A DNA stretch of 64,000 nucleotides, taken from assembly GCF_007993045.1 (NCBI RefSeq), contig NZ_VOOR01000009.1:1-64000 (forward strand), read 5' to 3'. The DNA is from Phaeodactylibacter luteus. Lineage in GTDB: Bacteria > Bacteroidota > Bacteroidia > Chitinophagales > Saprospiraceae. Both the position numbers and the translations under genes were made by a program. The notes below the pieces were generated by a model, which saw only the letters and a list, made by a program, of their open reading frames with translations, did not search any database and had not been told where the DNA came from. Positions 26,122 through 36,454 of the stretch are shown here, one piece after another (position 1 is the first letter of the stretch; every line of letters begins with the position of its first letter).

Positions 26122-26239
26122 CTCTGCCCAACCACCTGTTTCAAGATTCTATTAATTTTTGGGGCCAGCCGGGCAATGTTTGCAGTGAGTGCCCTGCAGC
26201 CGGGCTATGACTGGGCTGCAGGGCGGCTCAATATCCTGG

Positions 26240-27280
26240 CTATCGGGCAAGGATGACCGGGGCTGTTTGTTGCCCCTCTGCCCCGCTAAGGCGCAAGAAA
26301 TACAAACCGGCAGGCAGGTGGGCCGCATCGTACCCCCAATGATAGACACCGGCAGAAAGCCTTGTTGCAGCGACAGGGGCCGCAACCTTCCGCCCCAGCT
26401 GGTCCAAAAGGCTCACCTCAAAAATGCCCGGGCGCTCCACCTCCATTTTTATGGCCATCTGGCCGTTGACTGGGTTTGGGCCAAAGCCGAAAGTGGCGCC
26501 CGCTACTGCTGCATTTGTAGAAGAAATACCGGAGGCAAAAAAGCCCAGCACAGCCTGCATGTGCAGTTTAGCCATAGTGAAGTCTTCAACGAAGAACAAA
26601 TCAAAGAAATAAGAAAGCGTTTTGAATGTGCCATTATCGTAAAAAGTAGCCATTGGCATCCCCTCTAAAGGGTAGCCGGCCCCTCCCCCCATGGTGTAAA
26701 TAGCCTGAGCGCCATCGGCCGGGGTCACCGCATCTGGCCACCATAAGGTTTCGAACTGCCAGCTCAGGCTGCTCAGGCCCGCAATGGGCCCATTTTCCGC
26801 CAGCTGAGCGGCAGACACCCCTATGCCGCCGTCGCTTCCATAGGCTTGAGCATCATAACTGCTGATGCCCAGGTAATCGTAAGGGAAAGATCCTGGCTCA
26901 AAAGTAGCAGGAGGCACGCCATAGCGGTCAAAAAGAAAGTCATTCCCAATCAGCCAAAGGCTTCCCCCTTCTTCCAAATACAGCTTGAGGGCATCGTTGT
27001 CTTCGTCCATACCTGCCCAAAGCGAAAGGCCCACGCCATCGGTGGAAGTATGCCAGATCAGGAGGTCATAACCCGACATCAATTCATAAGACGGCGGTAG
27101 CCCTTCAGCAGCTGCATCGTAAAGATCGTATTCGTACCCGGCGGAGTCGACAGCTAAGGTGATAAAGGACGTGTTCTCAAATTCATCCGCAGAATCATCT
27201 ACCACTAGGATGCTCAGCTGAGCCCAAAGCGGCAGGGAACCTAATAGAAAGAGGGAGAACGTAAAAATTGATTTCATCAT
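26240..27280 (-). CDS. T9SS-sorted surface protein with N-terminal amidotransferase-like domain
   Basis: A 346-residue secreted protein. Signal peptide at about 1-20 (FSLFLLGSLPLWAQ). Then a Rossmann-like domain (SILVVDDSADEFENTSF, YDLLIWHTS, LEEGGSLWLIGND) that resembles a glutamine-amidotransferase/ThuA-like fold without an evident catalytic Cys. The C-terminal sorting domain runs from about 262 (FGFGPNPVNGQMAIKMEV, then DQLGRKVAAP and LPAGLYFLRLSG). The last segment marks export by the type IX system. Substrate or ligand is unknown. Confidence 0.8.
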   Translation of the reverse strand: MMKSIFTFSLFLLGSLPLWAQLSILVVDDSADEFENTSFITLAVDSAGYEYDLYDAAAEGLPPSYELMSGYDLLIWHTSTDGVGLSLWAGMDEDNDALKLYLEEGGSLWLIGNDFLFDRYGVPPATFEPGSFPYDYLGISSYDAQAYGSDGGIGVSAAQLAENGPIAGLSSLSWQFETLWWPDAVTPADGAQAIYTMGGGAGYPLEGMPMATFYDNGTFKTLSYFFDLFFVEDFTMAKLHMQAVLGFFASGISSTNAAVAGATFGFGPNPVNGQMAIKMEVERPGIFEVSLLDQLGRKVAAPVAATRLSAGVYHWGYDAAHLPAGLYFLRLSGAEGQQTAPVILAR

Positions 27281-27441
27281 AAAACGGTTTTGAAGTTATG
27301 AAAACAGCAGCCCAGGGACAGCCTCAAGCAGCTGTAGGGCTACATTATGCAACACAATATGCGCGTTCTGGATTGCGGTTACTAAAATAGTCTTTACTTT
27401 TAGGCCGTCATACGGTCAACCCTGATAATAAACCCCTTTTC

Positions 27442-28215
27442 ATGGCGATCATCACGCTCACCACAGACTACGGGCCCGGCGGGTACTACCTCCCCCGCCT
27501 GAAAGGGGCATTGCTCAGTGCCTGCCCTGGAGCTCAGCTGACCGACCTGGCGCACCATATCAACAATTATGATATTGTGCAAGCTGCTTTTCTGTTCCGC
27601 AACGCCTGGCACCGATTCCCAAAAGGGACGATCCACCTAATTGGGGTGAACGACATTGCCAGTGCTGCCCCCCGTTTTCTGGCTGTCGCCCACCGCGGCC
27701 ATTACTTTATTGCACCGGATAATGGGCTGTTCAACCTCATATTTGCCGACGATCAGCCGGTACAGTACAGAGAGGTCCTTTATGAGCATTCAGAGCTCAT
27801 GGGCATAGAGCAAATTTATGCCCGTGCAGCCGGGCACTTGCATGCTGGCAGGCCAGTCATTGAGATAGGGCCTGCCGCAGAAGGCATTGTGCAGCGCATT
27901 ACGCTGCAGCCTGTCATCAGCCCTGGCCTGATCCGGGGGTCTATTATTTATATTGACCACTACGAAAACGCCATTACCAACATCCATCAGCTCCTCTTTG
28001 AGCAGGTTGGCGCAGGGCTCCCTTTCGAGCTTTACTTCAAACGCCACGACCCAATACGCAGGCTCAGCCACCACTATCATGAGGTGGAGGTGGGCGAGCC
28101 CCTCTGCCTCTTCAACTCGGCCGGGCTCTTGGAAATTGCGGTGAATATGGGCAAAGCGGGCAGCTTGCTTGGGCTCAAGGCTGAAGATACCGTTCAAGTA
28201 GAATTCAAAACATGA
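27442..28215 (+). CDS. SAM hydroxide adenosyltransferase-type (DUF62) protein
   Basis: A 257-residue protein. The family start MAIITLTTDYGPGGYYLPRLKGALLS and DLAHHIN are clear (about 20-40), then GTIHLIGVND (about 60-70), a PDNGLFNLIF motif (about 92-101), IYIDHYENAITNI (about 170-182) and the C-terminal FNSAGLLEIAVNMGKA. Characterised members hydrolyse S-adenosylmethionine to adenosine and methionine; chlorinase/fluorinase relatives use halide instead. Halogenase activity cannot be judged from sequence alone. Its stop overlaps the next ATG by 4 bp, indicating translational coupling. Confidence 0.88.
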   Translation: MAIITLTTDYGPGGYYLPRLKGALLSACPGAQLTDLAHHINNYDIVQAAFLFRNAWHRFPKGTIHLIGVNDIASAAPRFLAVAHRGHYFIAPDNGLFNLIFADDQPVQYREVLYEHSELMGIEQIYARAAGHLHAGRPVIEIGPAAEGIVQRITLQPVISPGLIRGSIIYIDHYENAITNIHQLLFEQVGAGLPFELYFKRHDPIRRLSHHYHEVEVGEPLCLFNSAGLLEIAVNMGKAGSLLGLKAEDTVQVEFKT

Positions 28216-28508
28216 TCAAGCGCATCGTTAAACTGACTTTCCGGCAAGACGCCATTTCGGGCTTCCAAACTATTTTTGACCAGTCCTGCGAAAAAATAAG
28301 GGCCTTCGACGGCTGCCAGCACCTCGAGCTTTGGCAGGATGTAGATGCCCCCGAAGTCTTCTTTACCTATAGCTACTGGGATAGCGAAGCTGCCCTGAAC
28401 GCCTACCGCCACTCTGCCCTCTTTCAGGCTACTTGGGCCAATACCAAAAAATTGTTTGCCGCCAAACCACAAGCTTGGAGCGTACAGCTCAAACGGCAAC
28501 TGCCCTGA
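28212..28508 (+). CDS. Antibiotic biosynthesis monooxygenase (ABM)-fold protein
   Basis: A 98-residue dimeric alpha+beta-barrel type protein: MIKRIVKLTFRQDAISGFQT, CQHLELWQDVDAPEVFFTYS, and SALFQATWANTKKLFAAKPQ (each quoted in part) match the ABM pattern of a strand, a helix with F..i....., a central hydrophobic strand and a W(s) near the end. Such proteins are often monooxygenase-like or haem-degrading, but many have no assigned role. It is coupled to the SAM hydrolase-type gene through ATGA. Confidence 0.75.
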   Translation: MIKRIVKLTFRQDAISGFQTIFDQSCEKIRAFDGCQHLELWQDVDAPEVFFTYSYWDSEAALNAYRHSALFQATWANTKKLFAAKPQAWSVQLKRQLP

Positions 28509-28509
28509 C

Positions 28510-28968
28510 TCAGACGGTCCCCCGGTTGCGGGTCCGCCATACAGAGACCAACAGGCGGAACGGCAGGGCTACGCTTGAGATGACCGCAGCTACGCCAAAC
28601 AAGATGAGCTCACTGCGGATGTAGGTCATCAGGTTGGCTTGCGCACCGTAAGCCCCGCTCCCAACAATGGCTTCAGGCCCTTCCTCATCTAGGAACGTCT
28701 GGAAATAGTTCAGTTCCTGTATCAAATAGAAAACCAGGGGGATACACAAAAAGACCACAACGACCTTCAGTGGCTGCCGCTGTGCCAAAAAGGTGTGCTT
28801 CAGCAAGAAGAGGTAGCGGGTCATGGTGATGGCCGTTACCACAAATACGATATTGGGGAGCCAAAACTTATAGGTATTCAGTGTAGTGAGGATGGGGAGC
28901 AGCACTGCCGCTGCAATGATGAAAGTAAATACCCAAAAAAATAGCTCTAGCTGTAATTTCTTGCCCAT
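28510..28968 (-). CDS. Hypothetical four-helix membrane protein
   Basis: A 152-residue integral membrane protein with four hydrophobic helices (FFWVFTFIIAAAVLLPIL; FWLPNIVFVVTAITMTRYLF; VVVFLCIPLVFYLI; ILFGVAAVISSVALPFRLL). A predicted periplasmic loop lies between helices 3 and 4. No family is recognised. It is convergent with the ABM gene, only 1 bp apart. Confidence 0.7.
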   Translation of the reverse strand: MGKKLQLELFFWVFTFIIAAAVLLPILTTLNTYKFWLPNIVFVVTAITMTRYLFLLKHTFLAQRQPLKVVVVFLCIPLVFYLIQELNYFQTFLDEEGPEAIVGSGAYGAQANLMTYIRSELILFGVAAVISSVALPFRLLVSVWRTRNRGTV

Positions 28969-29093
28969 GGAAAGCCTGTTTTTTTGCGTTCACAGATTAA
29001 AGGAGATGCGCACTGCCCACTCCCATTGCCAAACGGGGCAAAAGTAAACCTAAACCATCACTTTGGCAGCATCTGCCACTCGGTATTGCTCAA

Positions 29094-29134
29094 ACAAAAG
29101 CCCCGGCAAGCTAACCACTTGCCAGGGCTTTTGT
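29094..29134. terminator. Hairpin terminator between the membrane protein and M36 peptidase genes
   Basis: A stem ACAAAAGCCCCGGCAAG pairs with CTTGCCAGGGCTTTTGT (one mismatch, loop CTAACCA). It lies just downstream of the M36 peptidase stop. Confidence 0.75.
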
Positions 29135-29169
29135 TCGGGCCTCTGTGCCCTAACGCTATGCCAGAGAGA

Positions 29170-32100
29170 TTACCGGATAACGACTTTCCGGGTGGCAGCC
29201 TTGCTGCCGGACTCGACCCGTACAAAGTACATGCCAGCCGGCAAGCTGCTCACATTGAGCGTTGACATCTGGTACTGCCCATCGAGGCGTACCTCCTGCT
29301 GCATGACCCGGCGGCCATCCATCGCAACCAGCGAAATCACCGCATCTTCCTCTCCTGCTAAGTCGAGCGCTACGTGCAGCTGCCCCTGTGCAGGGTTAGG
29401 GAATACCGCTACTGCATCTGCAGGCAGCTCCTCTTGGGTGCGGGTTGGCAACTGAGAATCAACGATTGTCCCTTTCTCACGGGCAGCGGCACAGGCTAGG
29501 TCGCCCTGATCGGAAGAGATGCAAGCCTCCCCGTTGTAGTTGACCATGTCCATCAGCTCGATGTCATCTACAAACCAGCCCGGAGTGCCATCCAAAGGCA
29601 CATTGGCCGCATCAGAGCCGAAGCGGAAGCGGATGTTCACCATCTGCCCGGCATACTCAGAGAGGTCTATATAAGAGCTTACCCAGCCCTCTCCAGAATT
29701 GCCAGAGAACGCATCGAGGAAAGGAATGACCAGGGTCTGATAATCCAGCGTGCTATTGTACCCGCCACGGATGAACTTGTCCGGAATGCGGAACCAGCTC
29801 TCGTCGTCCAGGGAGATTTCCACCAGGCCGCCGTCGAAGCCGATTTCTGTGTTGTATTTGTGGAAGAAGCGCATAACCGGCTGTTCCCCTGTCACCTCGA
29901 TCTGCTCGCGCAAGAAAAAGACCTGGTCGTTTTCAGCTTCATTGTTGAGGACAAACCAGCTGTTTTCTCCACTGTAGGCATCGAGATCTGAAATCTGCCA
30001 CACGTCGAACCCGTCTGGGTTGAGGTTGAGGAAGAACCAGTTGTCATCGCCGTTTTCCATGTCATCAATAAACTGAGTAGTGGAGAAGATGCCCTCGTCG
30101 GAATCCATGGTATAGGTGATGGTCATGCTTTCGCCATTAGCCAGCTCGCCGACTTCAAAAGTGACCACACCATCTCCCAGGGTAGCTGTAGCCCCAGTTT
30201 CAGAGCCTGGCGCATAAGTCAGCCCGGCAGGGATTTCATCTTCAATCATCACACCAGATACCGGCTCGCCTTTGTGGTTGATGATGCTCAGCGTCACTTC
30301 TACCGGATCGCCCGGCTGAATCAGGGGCGTCACTGTTTTACTGATTTTCAGCTCCTGAATGCATTCTGGGCGGGCTTCAAAGTCCTGCTGATTATCGTTG
30401 CGGTTATCACTGCTGCCCTGATCCATAAAGAAGCCCATACCCCGGCGGGCAAATACTTCCCAGATCAGGCATTCGTGCGCACCATCGTAGTTGATCATGT
30501 CTGCAGCCATGATGGCATCTCGGCCATCTTCGAACCCAGGGCTGCAAGCCTGCAGCTTCATGCCATCCATCACCAACTGAATGGCCATGTTATTGCCGCC
30601 AGTGCCATTGACCGGGTCTGGGTCCCAGCCGTACTGATCGACCATAGCCCAGTACAGGTCCCAGGTTACCGCTGCCCAGACCTCCCCAAGCGGGTGAGGG
30701 GCAGTAGTGCTTTTCACATCATCGTATACCTGGTCGTTCACGCTCATATCCGTAGAATAGCGCTGACGGCGGATGCCCGGCCCAGTAGTTTCCTGCCGCA
30801 GCGCAAAGGTGCCGATGCCACGGGGCAGCTCGCCGTTTTCGCCCGGCTGTACCGTAGAGATCAGTGCAAAATAGTCGCTCCAGCCTTCGCCCATTTGCTC
30901 GTCGTTGCCTAAGCAGCCTGCAGCTGACGGGCCACCCGTCAGGCGATTGGAGATACCATGCCCGTATTCGTGAGCGATAATCCCGTTGTCCAGGTCGCCA
31001 TCAATAAACTCAGGGCCATTATCGGCTGGCACTTGGAAGGTGACATTCAAGCCCTGCCCTGAGAACTGCCGGATAGTCTGACAGTCCGTCAGGCCCATAG
31101 AGACGACAGGGATAGTGACCTGCCCGCCTACGGCACCGCCAGCCATGCCAACAAGCTCATCCTCAAAGTTGCAGATAATGGCTGCGATAGCCCCGGCATT
31201 CTGTGCGTTTAGGGCCTTGAGGCCAAACTCGCACCCGCCACGGTCGATGATCGCGACTTTCCCAGCCATCTCATCGCCATTGATCAGCGCATTGCAAGCC
31301 AGGGAGCCCTCGGGCGATCCATCGTCGGCAATAAGCCCATCGCCAGTAACGGGATCTTCGGTAATCGGTGCCCCAAAAGTAGCGGCTTGTACTTCGTATC
31401 CGCCTGCTACAGGCTGAGGTGCATTTACAGAAAAGATGCTGCCGCCCCCTGTCCACAGGTACATCTGCATACGGCCATTGCCCCCATCAGGCGGAGTTGC
31501 GAAATTAGCATTGTTAGTGCCGCCGCCGTCCTGTGCTTGTGCCAGGACATAGTCGTTGCCTACACCGCCACGGCTGTAGTTGTTCTGCTGAAAGTTTCCG
31601 GCCTGCTCGTCGAAGCCATAGGCATAAGTGATATCGTGCATCATATTGTTCATGTAGAACAGCTGAGTCACGGCTGCCTCCTGATAAGTTTGAGGCTCTT
31701 CATTGAGGTCAAGCGGGAAGTCGAAAATAAGGTCTTCGCCCCCATCAGGCTCATCGCCCTGAGGGGTATCTGAATTGTCCAGGTCAAGAAAAGCATGTGC
31801 GTTATTGCCCCGGGTAATGGTATACTCCGGGCCCGCCTCTCCGTTGGTATCATGCCAGCCAAAGGGGGAAGCGAGTGTATCTGCCGGGTTGGAAACGATC
31901 ACGCGTGGGCCATGAATAGGGCTCTCTGCCAGCAGGGCAAATACGTTATATACTGCGCCGTCGGCCTGCATTTGCATGTTCTGCATAGCTAGGGCTTCTG
32001 CCGCAGGAAGGGCAGGAGCAGCAGCGGCCTGATGTGCACAGTTGTGGGCGTGGTGGTGGGCATCGGGCGCTCCGAAGTCGCACTTCACGGTCCAGTTCTG

Positions 32101-32712
32101 CCGGCCGATGACCTCTCCCGTGAGGGCGTCAACCCGCAAGCTCCAATAGTCTGCGGAAGAAGCCATATCGATAGAAAGGTCCCACGCCAAGCGTAGGCCC
32201 TGCTTTTTGGTAGGCTGGAAAACCAGCTGAACGGGGATAGGGCTATTCGCCAAGTTGCCGCCTTCAAAAGTGTAGCGGTCCCCCTCTTCAGCTGTTTGAG
32301 CCAGGCGGGCGTCTAAGATGACGCCCAGCTCAGTCGCGGCTGCTTCTATAGCCTGAAAAGGCGTAAGGGCAGGCACTGTCGTATTGATTTTAGCGGCTAC
32401 TTCTGGCACAAAACGGTTGGTCGCAAATACCACTTCCCCCCCTTTCACGTGCACACCGTTGATGGCGTTGTACACTTCGATGCCAGCATAGCGCTGATTG
32501 AAGTACAAGTGGGTGGTATTGTTGTGCCTGCTGCCTACCTGATCGCGGAGCACGAGGTCTTTGGTATCATCAGGTGCCAGCCCCCAATCGGCAGGAGCTT
32601 TCTCCATGTAGCGAAGCGCCACATCAAGCGGGGTCTGCAACTGTGCCTGCAAAGCGGGCACGAACAGCAGAGCAGCGATGAGGGTTAAAATAGGGGTAAT
32701 CGTTTTCTTCAT
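29170..32712 (-). CDS. T9SS-sorted M36-family (fungalysin) metallopeptidase
   Basis: An 1180-residue secreted enzyme. Signal peptide (about 1-23); an FTP-type propeptide; the M36 catalytic domain with HEYGHGISNRL and, downstream, GEGWSDYFALI providing the third zinc ligand; a PA-type insert (NGDEMAGKVAIIDRGGCEF and VSMGLTDCQTIRQF regions) inside the peptidase; a DUF11-type beta domain (about 785-860); a jelly-roll MAM-like region (around 900-1050); and a C-terminal sorting domain (VFPNPAQGQLHVALDLAG, then SSLPAGMYFVRVESG). Extended promoters were not recognised. It probably degrades external protein. Confidence 0.92.
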   Translation of the reverse strand: MKKTITPILTLIAALLFVPALQAQLQTPLDVALRYMEKAPADWGLAPDDTKDLVLRDQVGSRHNNTTHLYFNQRYAGIEVYNAINGVHVKGGEVVFATNRFVPEVAAKINTTVPALTPFQAIEAAATELGVILDARLAQTAEEGDRYTFEGGNLANSPIPVQLVFQPTKKQGLRLAWDLSIDMASSADYWSLRVDALTGEVIGRQNWTVKCDFGAPDAHHHAHNCAHQAAAAPALPAAEALAMQNMQMQADGAVYNVFALLAESPIHGPRVIVSNPADTLASPFGWHDTNGEAGPEYTITRGNNAHAFLDLDNSDTPQGDEPDGGEDLIFDFPLDLNEEPQTYQEAAVTQLFYMNNMMHDITYAYGFDEQAGNFQQNNYSRGGVGNDYVLAQAQDGGGTNNANFATPPDGGNGRMQMYLWTGGGSIFSVNAPQPVAGGYEVQAATFGAPITEDPVTGDGLIADDGSPEGSLACNALINGDEMAGKVAIIDRGGCEFGLKALNAQNAGAIAAIICNFEDELVGMAGGAVGGQVTIPVVSMGLTDCQTIRQFSGQGLNVTFQVPADNGPEFIDGDLDNGIIAHEYGHGISNRLTGGPSAAGCLGNDEQMGEGWSDYFALISTVQPGENGELPRGIGTFALRQETTGPGIRRQRYSTDMSVNDQVYDDVKSTTAPHPLGEVWAAVTWDLYWAMVDQYGWDPDPVNGTGGNNMAIQLVMDGMKLQACSPGFEDGRDAIMAADMINYDGAHECLIWEVFARRGMGFFMDQGSSDNRNDNQQDFEARPECIQELKISKTVTPLIQPGDPVEVTLSIINHKGEPVSGVMIEDEIPAGLTYAPGSETGATATLGDGVVTFEVGELANGESMTITYTMDSDEGIFSTTQFIDDMENGDDNWFFLNLNPDGFDVWQISDLDAYSGENSWFVLNNEAENDQVFFLREQIEVTGEQPVMRFFHKYNTEIGFDGGLVEISLDDESWFRIPDKFIRGGYNSTLDYQTLVIPFLDAFSGNSGEGWVSSYIDLSEYAGQMVNIRFRFGSDAANVPLDGTPGWFVDDIELMDMVNYNGEACISSDQGDLACAAAREKGTIVDSQLPTRTQEELPADAVAVFPNPAQGQLHVALDLAGEEDAVISLVAMDGRRVMQQEVRLDGQYQMSTLNVSSLPAGMYFVRVESGSKAATRKVVIR

Positions 32713-32776
32713 ACTTAAGCGAAATTGATCTTGATGAAAGAATTGAGCAAAGTAAATTGAGGAAGACAGGAGCTTA

Positions 32777-32970
32777 GAACGTGTTGGGATGTTGGCCTTC
32801 TAGTCGAAAACTAGCAATTTTTTGATTAGCCGAGACCCGAAAACCGGAGTTTAGCCAAGTCCCGCTTTTGATGCACAAAAGCAGGAAGGATTTTCGGGGC
32901 GAAGCATAAGCGAAAAAGTGTCCCGCTGTCTAGCGGGATAGACCGATCACTAAAGTCCCAACACGCTCTC
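32777..32970 (+). mobile_element. Class E inverted-repeat element, copy E2
   Basis: Ends GAACGTGTTGGGA and the inverse GAGAGCGTGTTGGGA, flanked by TTA (32774-32776, 32971-32973). It is the same element as E4 at 41939-42101 in opposite orientation. Inside are a CTAGTCG/CGACTAG type arm and a hairpin (CCCGCTTTTG/CAAAAGCAGG) absent from E4. Non-coding. Confidence 0.75.
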
Positions 32971-33027
32971 TTAAAGCTTGCTGCTACCATTAGACTTGAT
33001 GCGCAGGGTGATCATTGCAGGGTTTAA

Positions 33028-33132
33028 GGGCTTGTTTGGGTTTTGCAGCCCGCCAAAGCCTTGCACGGCGGGCAGGTTGATCAGGACAAAATTTGGCTGC
33101 GTTGGCTCCAAAAGCAAAATCCCAACAAGCGC
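33028..33132 (+). mobile_element. Class E inverted-repeat element, short copy E3
   Basis: A 105-bp element with ends GGGCTTGTTTGGGTTTTGC and inverse GCGCTTGTTGGGATTTTGC (16 of 19 identical), flanked by TAA (33025-33027, 33133-33135). It lies 57 bp from E2. The rest of the 32713-33292 gap shows no gene. Confidence 0.65.
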
Positions 33133-33292
33133 TAAATGGCTCTTTTTTCCCACTGCACTGACCCGATGTGCCAAGTCTATTATTTTGCAGTGGCTAAATT
33201 AGGCAAAATAATCAGGCACCTGCCCTATCAGATGCGGATAATAATAAACAGACGACAAAAGTTAAGCCGCTGCAATTGCCCAGCTGCTTGTG

Positions 33293-34618
33293 TTATATGT
33301 AGTTGTTAATCAATTGCTCCAGCTGTTCCTGCTTGCCGCTGACCAGCGGGGGCTCGCCTTGCTGAGCTGCAATATCGCACAGGGCTTCCAGGGTGAGCTT
33401 GCCAGCCTCATAGCCGGCACCAGCCCCTGAGTCATAAGAGGCATACCGCTTTCCCCTCAGCTCCAGGTAAGGGGATTCCTGCAGGATACGGTCAGCAATG
33501 AGCAAAGACCTGGCAAAAACATCCATGCCTCCGATGTGGGCGACGAAAATGTCCTCGAGGTCGGTAGAATTCCGGCGCATTTTGGCATCGAAATTGACCC
33601 CTCCGTGTTCAAACCCTCCGGCCTGAAGGATCTCGAGCATGGCTTCTGTTACTTCGTAAATATTAGTAGGGAATTCGTCAGTGTCCCAGCCATTTTGATA
33701 ATCGCCCTTATTGGCATCTACGGAGCCCAGCAACCCTGCATCGGCGGCCATGCGCAGCTCGTGGGCAAAGGTATGCCCGGCCAGGGTGGCGTGGTTGACT
33801 TCAATATTGAGCTTAAAGTCTTGGTCTAGCCCAAAGGCTTTCAGGAAGCCGATTACGGTTTGTGCATCGTAATCGTACTGATGCTTGGTGGGCTCCATGG
33901 GCTTGGGCTCAATAAAAAAGGTGCCTTCAAAACCAGCCTTGCGGCCATAATCTCGTGCCATGCCCAGGAAACGCCCCAGGTGTTCTATTTCACGCCGGGT
34001 GTCGGTATTGTGCAGGCTCATGTACCCTTCCCGCCCGCCCCAGAAGACATAGCCGGTGCCCCCAAGAGCGATCGTGGCGTCGATAGCATTTTTCACCTGC
34101 ACCGCAGCATTGGCCAGCACCCTGAAATCAGGGTTGGTCGCAGCACCATTCATGTAGCGGGGATTGGAAAAAACATTGGCCGTGCCCCAGAGCAGCCTCA
34201 CCCCGGATGCGTCCTGCCTCTCTTTTGCGGCAGCCACCATCACCTCAAGGCGCTTCCCAATCTCCCATACTGTCCCGTCCCCTACCAAGTCTACATCGTG
34301 AAAACAATAAAATGGGATGTTCATCTTGGTAATAAACTCAAAAGCCGCATCCATCCTGTGCTTTGCTGCATCCAAAGCCCCGCCGGCCGTATCCCAGGGG
34401 AAGGCTTTTGTCCCCGGGCCAAAGGGGTCTCCTCCTGTGCCGCAGAAGGTATGCCAGTAGGCGACCGCAAATTTGAGGTGCGCTTTCATCGTTTTGCCGG
34501 CAACGACCCTGTTCTCATCATACCATTTAAAAGCCAGTGGGTTCTTCGATTTTGGCCCCTCATACTGGATTTGCCCAATGCCTTTGAAATACTCTTGGCT
34601 GCCTGTTAATACTTCCAT
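33293..34618 (-). CDS. xylA: Xylose isomerase
   Basis: A 441-residue enzyme converting D-xylose to D-xylulose. Signature blocks: [15 protein letters not shown] (catalytic His near 62-63 of this start, with the following Asp), [18 protein letters not shown] (metal-binding Glu and Lys, about 230-247), [14 protein letters not shown] (about 265-278), and [18 protein letters not shown] (about 293-310). The ATG at 34618 is chosen because it begins the family-typical [11 protein letters not shown]; the frame is open 45 codons upstream inside xylB. It follows xylB by 1 bp, so the two form one operon. No xylose transporter or XylR is in view. Confidence 0.96.
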   Translation of the reverse strand: MEVLTGSQEYFKGIGQIQYEGPKSKNPLAFKWYDENRVVAGKTMKAHLKFAVAYWHTFCGTGGDPFGPGTKAFPWDTAGGALDAAKHRMDAAFEFITKMNIPFYCFHDVDLVGDGTVWEIGKRLEVMVAAAKERQDASGVRLLWGTANVFSNPRYMNGAATNPDFRVLANAAVQVKNAIDATIALGGTGYVFWGGREGYMSLHNTDTRREIEHLGRFLGMARDYGRKAGFEGTFFIEPKPMEPTKHQYDYDAQTVIGFLKAFGLDQDFKLNIEVNHATLAGHTFAHELRMAADAGLLGSVDANKGDYQNGWDTDEFPTNIYEVTEAMLEILQAGGFEHGGVNFDAKMRRNSTDLEDIFVAHIGGMDVFARSLLIADRILQESPYLELRGKRYASYDSGAGAGYEAGKLTLEALCDIAAQQGEPPLVSGKQEQLEQLINNYI

Positions 34619-34619
34619 T

Positions 34620-36116
34620 TTACTGCTGTTTGATTTGAATCGCGTTCTCCAATTGTTGTTTCCAGTGCCTGTAGGCCTGCGCGTACTGCGCTGTAAGCTT
34701 TGGGGCAGGCTCCGTGAGCTCCAAAAGGCGGAGCCCGCTAAAGGCTTCTTCAAAAGAATGGTAAAAGCCAGCGCCTACCCCGGCGCCCCGGGCAGCACCT
34801 ATTGCCCCATCTGAGTTGTACAATTCGACCCTTGCCCCAGTGGTATTGGACAAAGCTTCCCGGAAAACCGGGCTTAGGAACATGTTGGCCTTCCCTGCCC
34901 GGACCACCTCAGCTTCCAGGCCTAGCCCTTGCATGATCTCCAGCCCGTACTGAAAAGCAAAAGCGATGCCCTCCTGTACTGCTCTGGCCAAGTGCCCTCG
35001 AGTGTGGCGGTTGAAGCGCAGCCCGCTGAAAGAAGCGCCCAAGTCGCAGTTGCCCAGCATGCGTTCTGCGCCATTGCCGAAAGGGAGCACGGCAAGCCCC
35101 TCCGAGCCGGGCGCAACAGCCTCTGCCAGATGGTTCATCTCTGCATAGCTGAGCCCTCCGCCCAACATGCGGCGAAGCCAAGCCTGTTGTATGCCTGTGC
35201 CATTGATGCAAAGCAGTATGCCCACTCGGGGGCTGGCCTTGGTATGATTGACATGCGCGAAGGTGTTCACCCTCGACAAGGGGTCGTACTTCAGCTCATC
35301 GGACAGCCCATACACGACGCCAGAAGTCCCGGCGTTAGCTGCCAGCTCTCCTGGCGACATGACATTAAGAGAAAATGCATTGTTGGGCTGATCCCCAGCC
35401 CGGTAGCTGACGGTTGTGCGTGCAGAGAGCCCCAGCTCACTAGCGGCAGCAGCGGTGAGCTGCCCCTGATGGCCAAAGGCAGGGACCGCCTCCGGCAACA
35501 GCCCCTCCGGTATGCCCAGGCCCTTTAGCAGAAAGCCTGCAGGCTCGTGCTGGGGAAAGTCCCAGAAAACCCCTTCTGAAAGGCCGCTTATCGTGGTCAG
35601 CGGCTGGCCCGTCAGCTTCATGGCGATATAATCTCCGGGAAGGAGGGCTTTGTGGATTTTGTCAGCCAGCCTAGGCTCGTGATCCAAAACCCACTTGAGC
35701 TTGGCTGCGGTGAAATTCCCCGGAGCATTCAGCAGGCTCTGCAGGCAACGCTCCTCCCCTATCTCCCGGAAAGCCTTGCCACCGGCCACTACCGCTCTGC
35801 CGTCGCACCAGATGATGGCCGGGCGCAAAGGGCGCCCAGCTTTGTCTATTATTACCAAGCCGTGCATCTGATAAGCGATACCGATGCTCAGGATATCCGA
35901 TGGCCGGGCACCGGACTGAAACACCACATCCTTGACTGCAATTTTCAGATGATGCCACCAGGTTTCCGGGTCTTGTTCTGCCCACCCGGGGTGAGGGGAA
36001 GCAATAGGCATCTCCTCTTTGGGAGAATAGGCTGCCGCTATGACGCTGCCCGACTCACCGTCGAGCAGTGCTGCTTTTACAGAGGAACTGCCAATATCTA
36101 ATCCCAATAAATACAT
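34620..36116 (-). CDS. xylB: Xylulokinase
   Basis: A 498-residue FGGY-family sugar kinase that phosphorylates D-xylulose. [16 protein letters not shown] at the N-terminus is the phosphate-1 loop, [27 protein letters not shown] (about 78-104; quoted in part) the sugar-binding segment, AGDQPNNAF (about 240) and NAGTSGVVY (about 263-271) the ATP-side motifs. It begins the xylBA operon. Only 13 bp separate its ATG from the end of element M6, so its promoter must lie in or beyond that repeat. Confidence 0.95.
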   Translation of the reverse strand: MYLLGLDIGSSSVKAALLDGESGSVIAAAYSPKEEMPIASPHPGWAEQDPETWWHHLKIAVKDVVFQSGARPSDILSIGIAYQMHGLVIIDKAGRPLRPAIIWCDGRAVVAGGKAFREIGEERCLQSLLNAPGNFTAAKLKWVLDHEPRLADKIHKALLPGDYIAMKLTGQPLTTISGLSEGVFWDFPQHEPAGFLLKGLGIPEGLLPEAVPAFGHQGQLTAAAASELGLSARTTVSYRAGDQPNNAFSLNVMSPGELAANAGTSGVVYGLSDELKYDPLSRVNTFAHVNHTKASPRVGILLCINGTGIQQAWLRRMLGGGLSYAEMNHLAEAVAPGSEGLAVLPFGNGAERMLGNCDLGASFSGLRFNRHTRGHLARAVQEGIAFAFQYGLEIMQGLGLEAEVVRAGKANMFLSPVFREALSNTTGARVELYNSDGAIGAARGAGVGAGFYHSFEEAFSGLRLLELTEPAPKLTAQYAQAYRHWKQQLENAIQIKQQ

Positions 36117-36129
36117 ATGGGGCGTTTTA

Positions 36130-36312
36130 GGGCGTAAATCAAAATGTCGCAGGCGCTCAGGTTTTATTGGCTTTAGCTTGGCATAGGCCTAGCGCTGCGA
36201 AGGGGTGGCAAGCCCGATAGGGCCGAGCGGATAGCGAGCCCCGGAGCATAGCGGCTCCTGCCCACAGGCAGGGGCAGGCCCCACCCCAAAAATGGCAATT
36301 GGGTTTGCGCCC
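36130..36312 (-). mobile_element. Class M miniature element, copy M6
   Basis: On the minus strand the left end reads GGGCGCAAACCCAATTGCC and the other end is the inverse of GGGCGTAAATCAAAATGTCG. Flanking 8-mers GCGTTTTA (36122-36129) and GCGTTTTG (36313-36320) match at 7 of 8. It abuts the xylB start by 13 bp. Confidence 0.85.
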
Positions 36313-36454
36313 GCGTTTTGAATTTTCATGCAATAGGCTGCACTTATGGCACAGCCGCCATTAAATCTACCAATATCCTGTGCTTTTCTCATAGAATGCC
36401 GGCCTTTAAATCTTGCTTGCACCAACATGGCAGGAAAAACCTCATATTTGCAGG

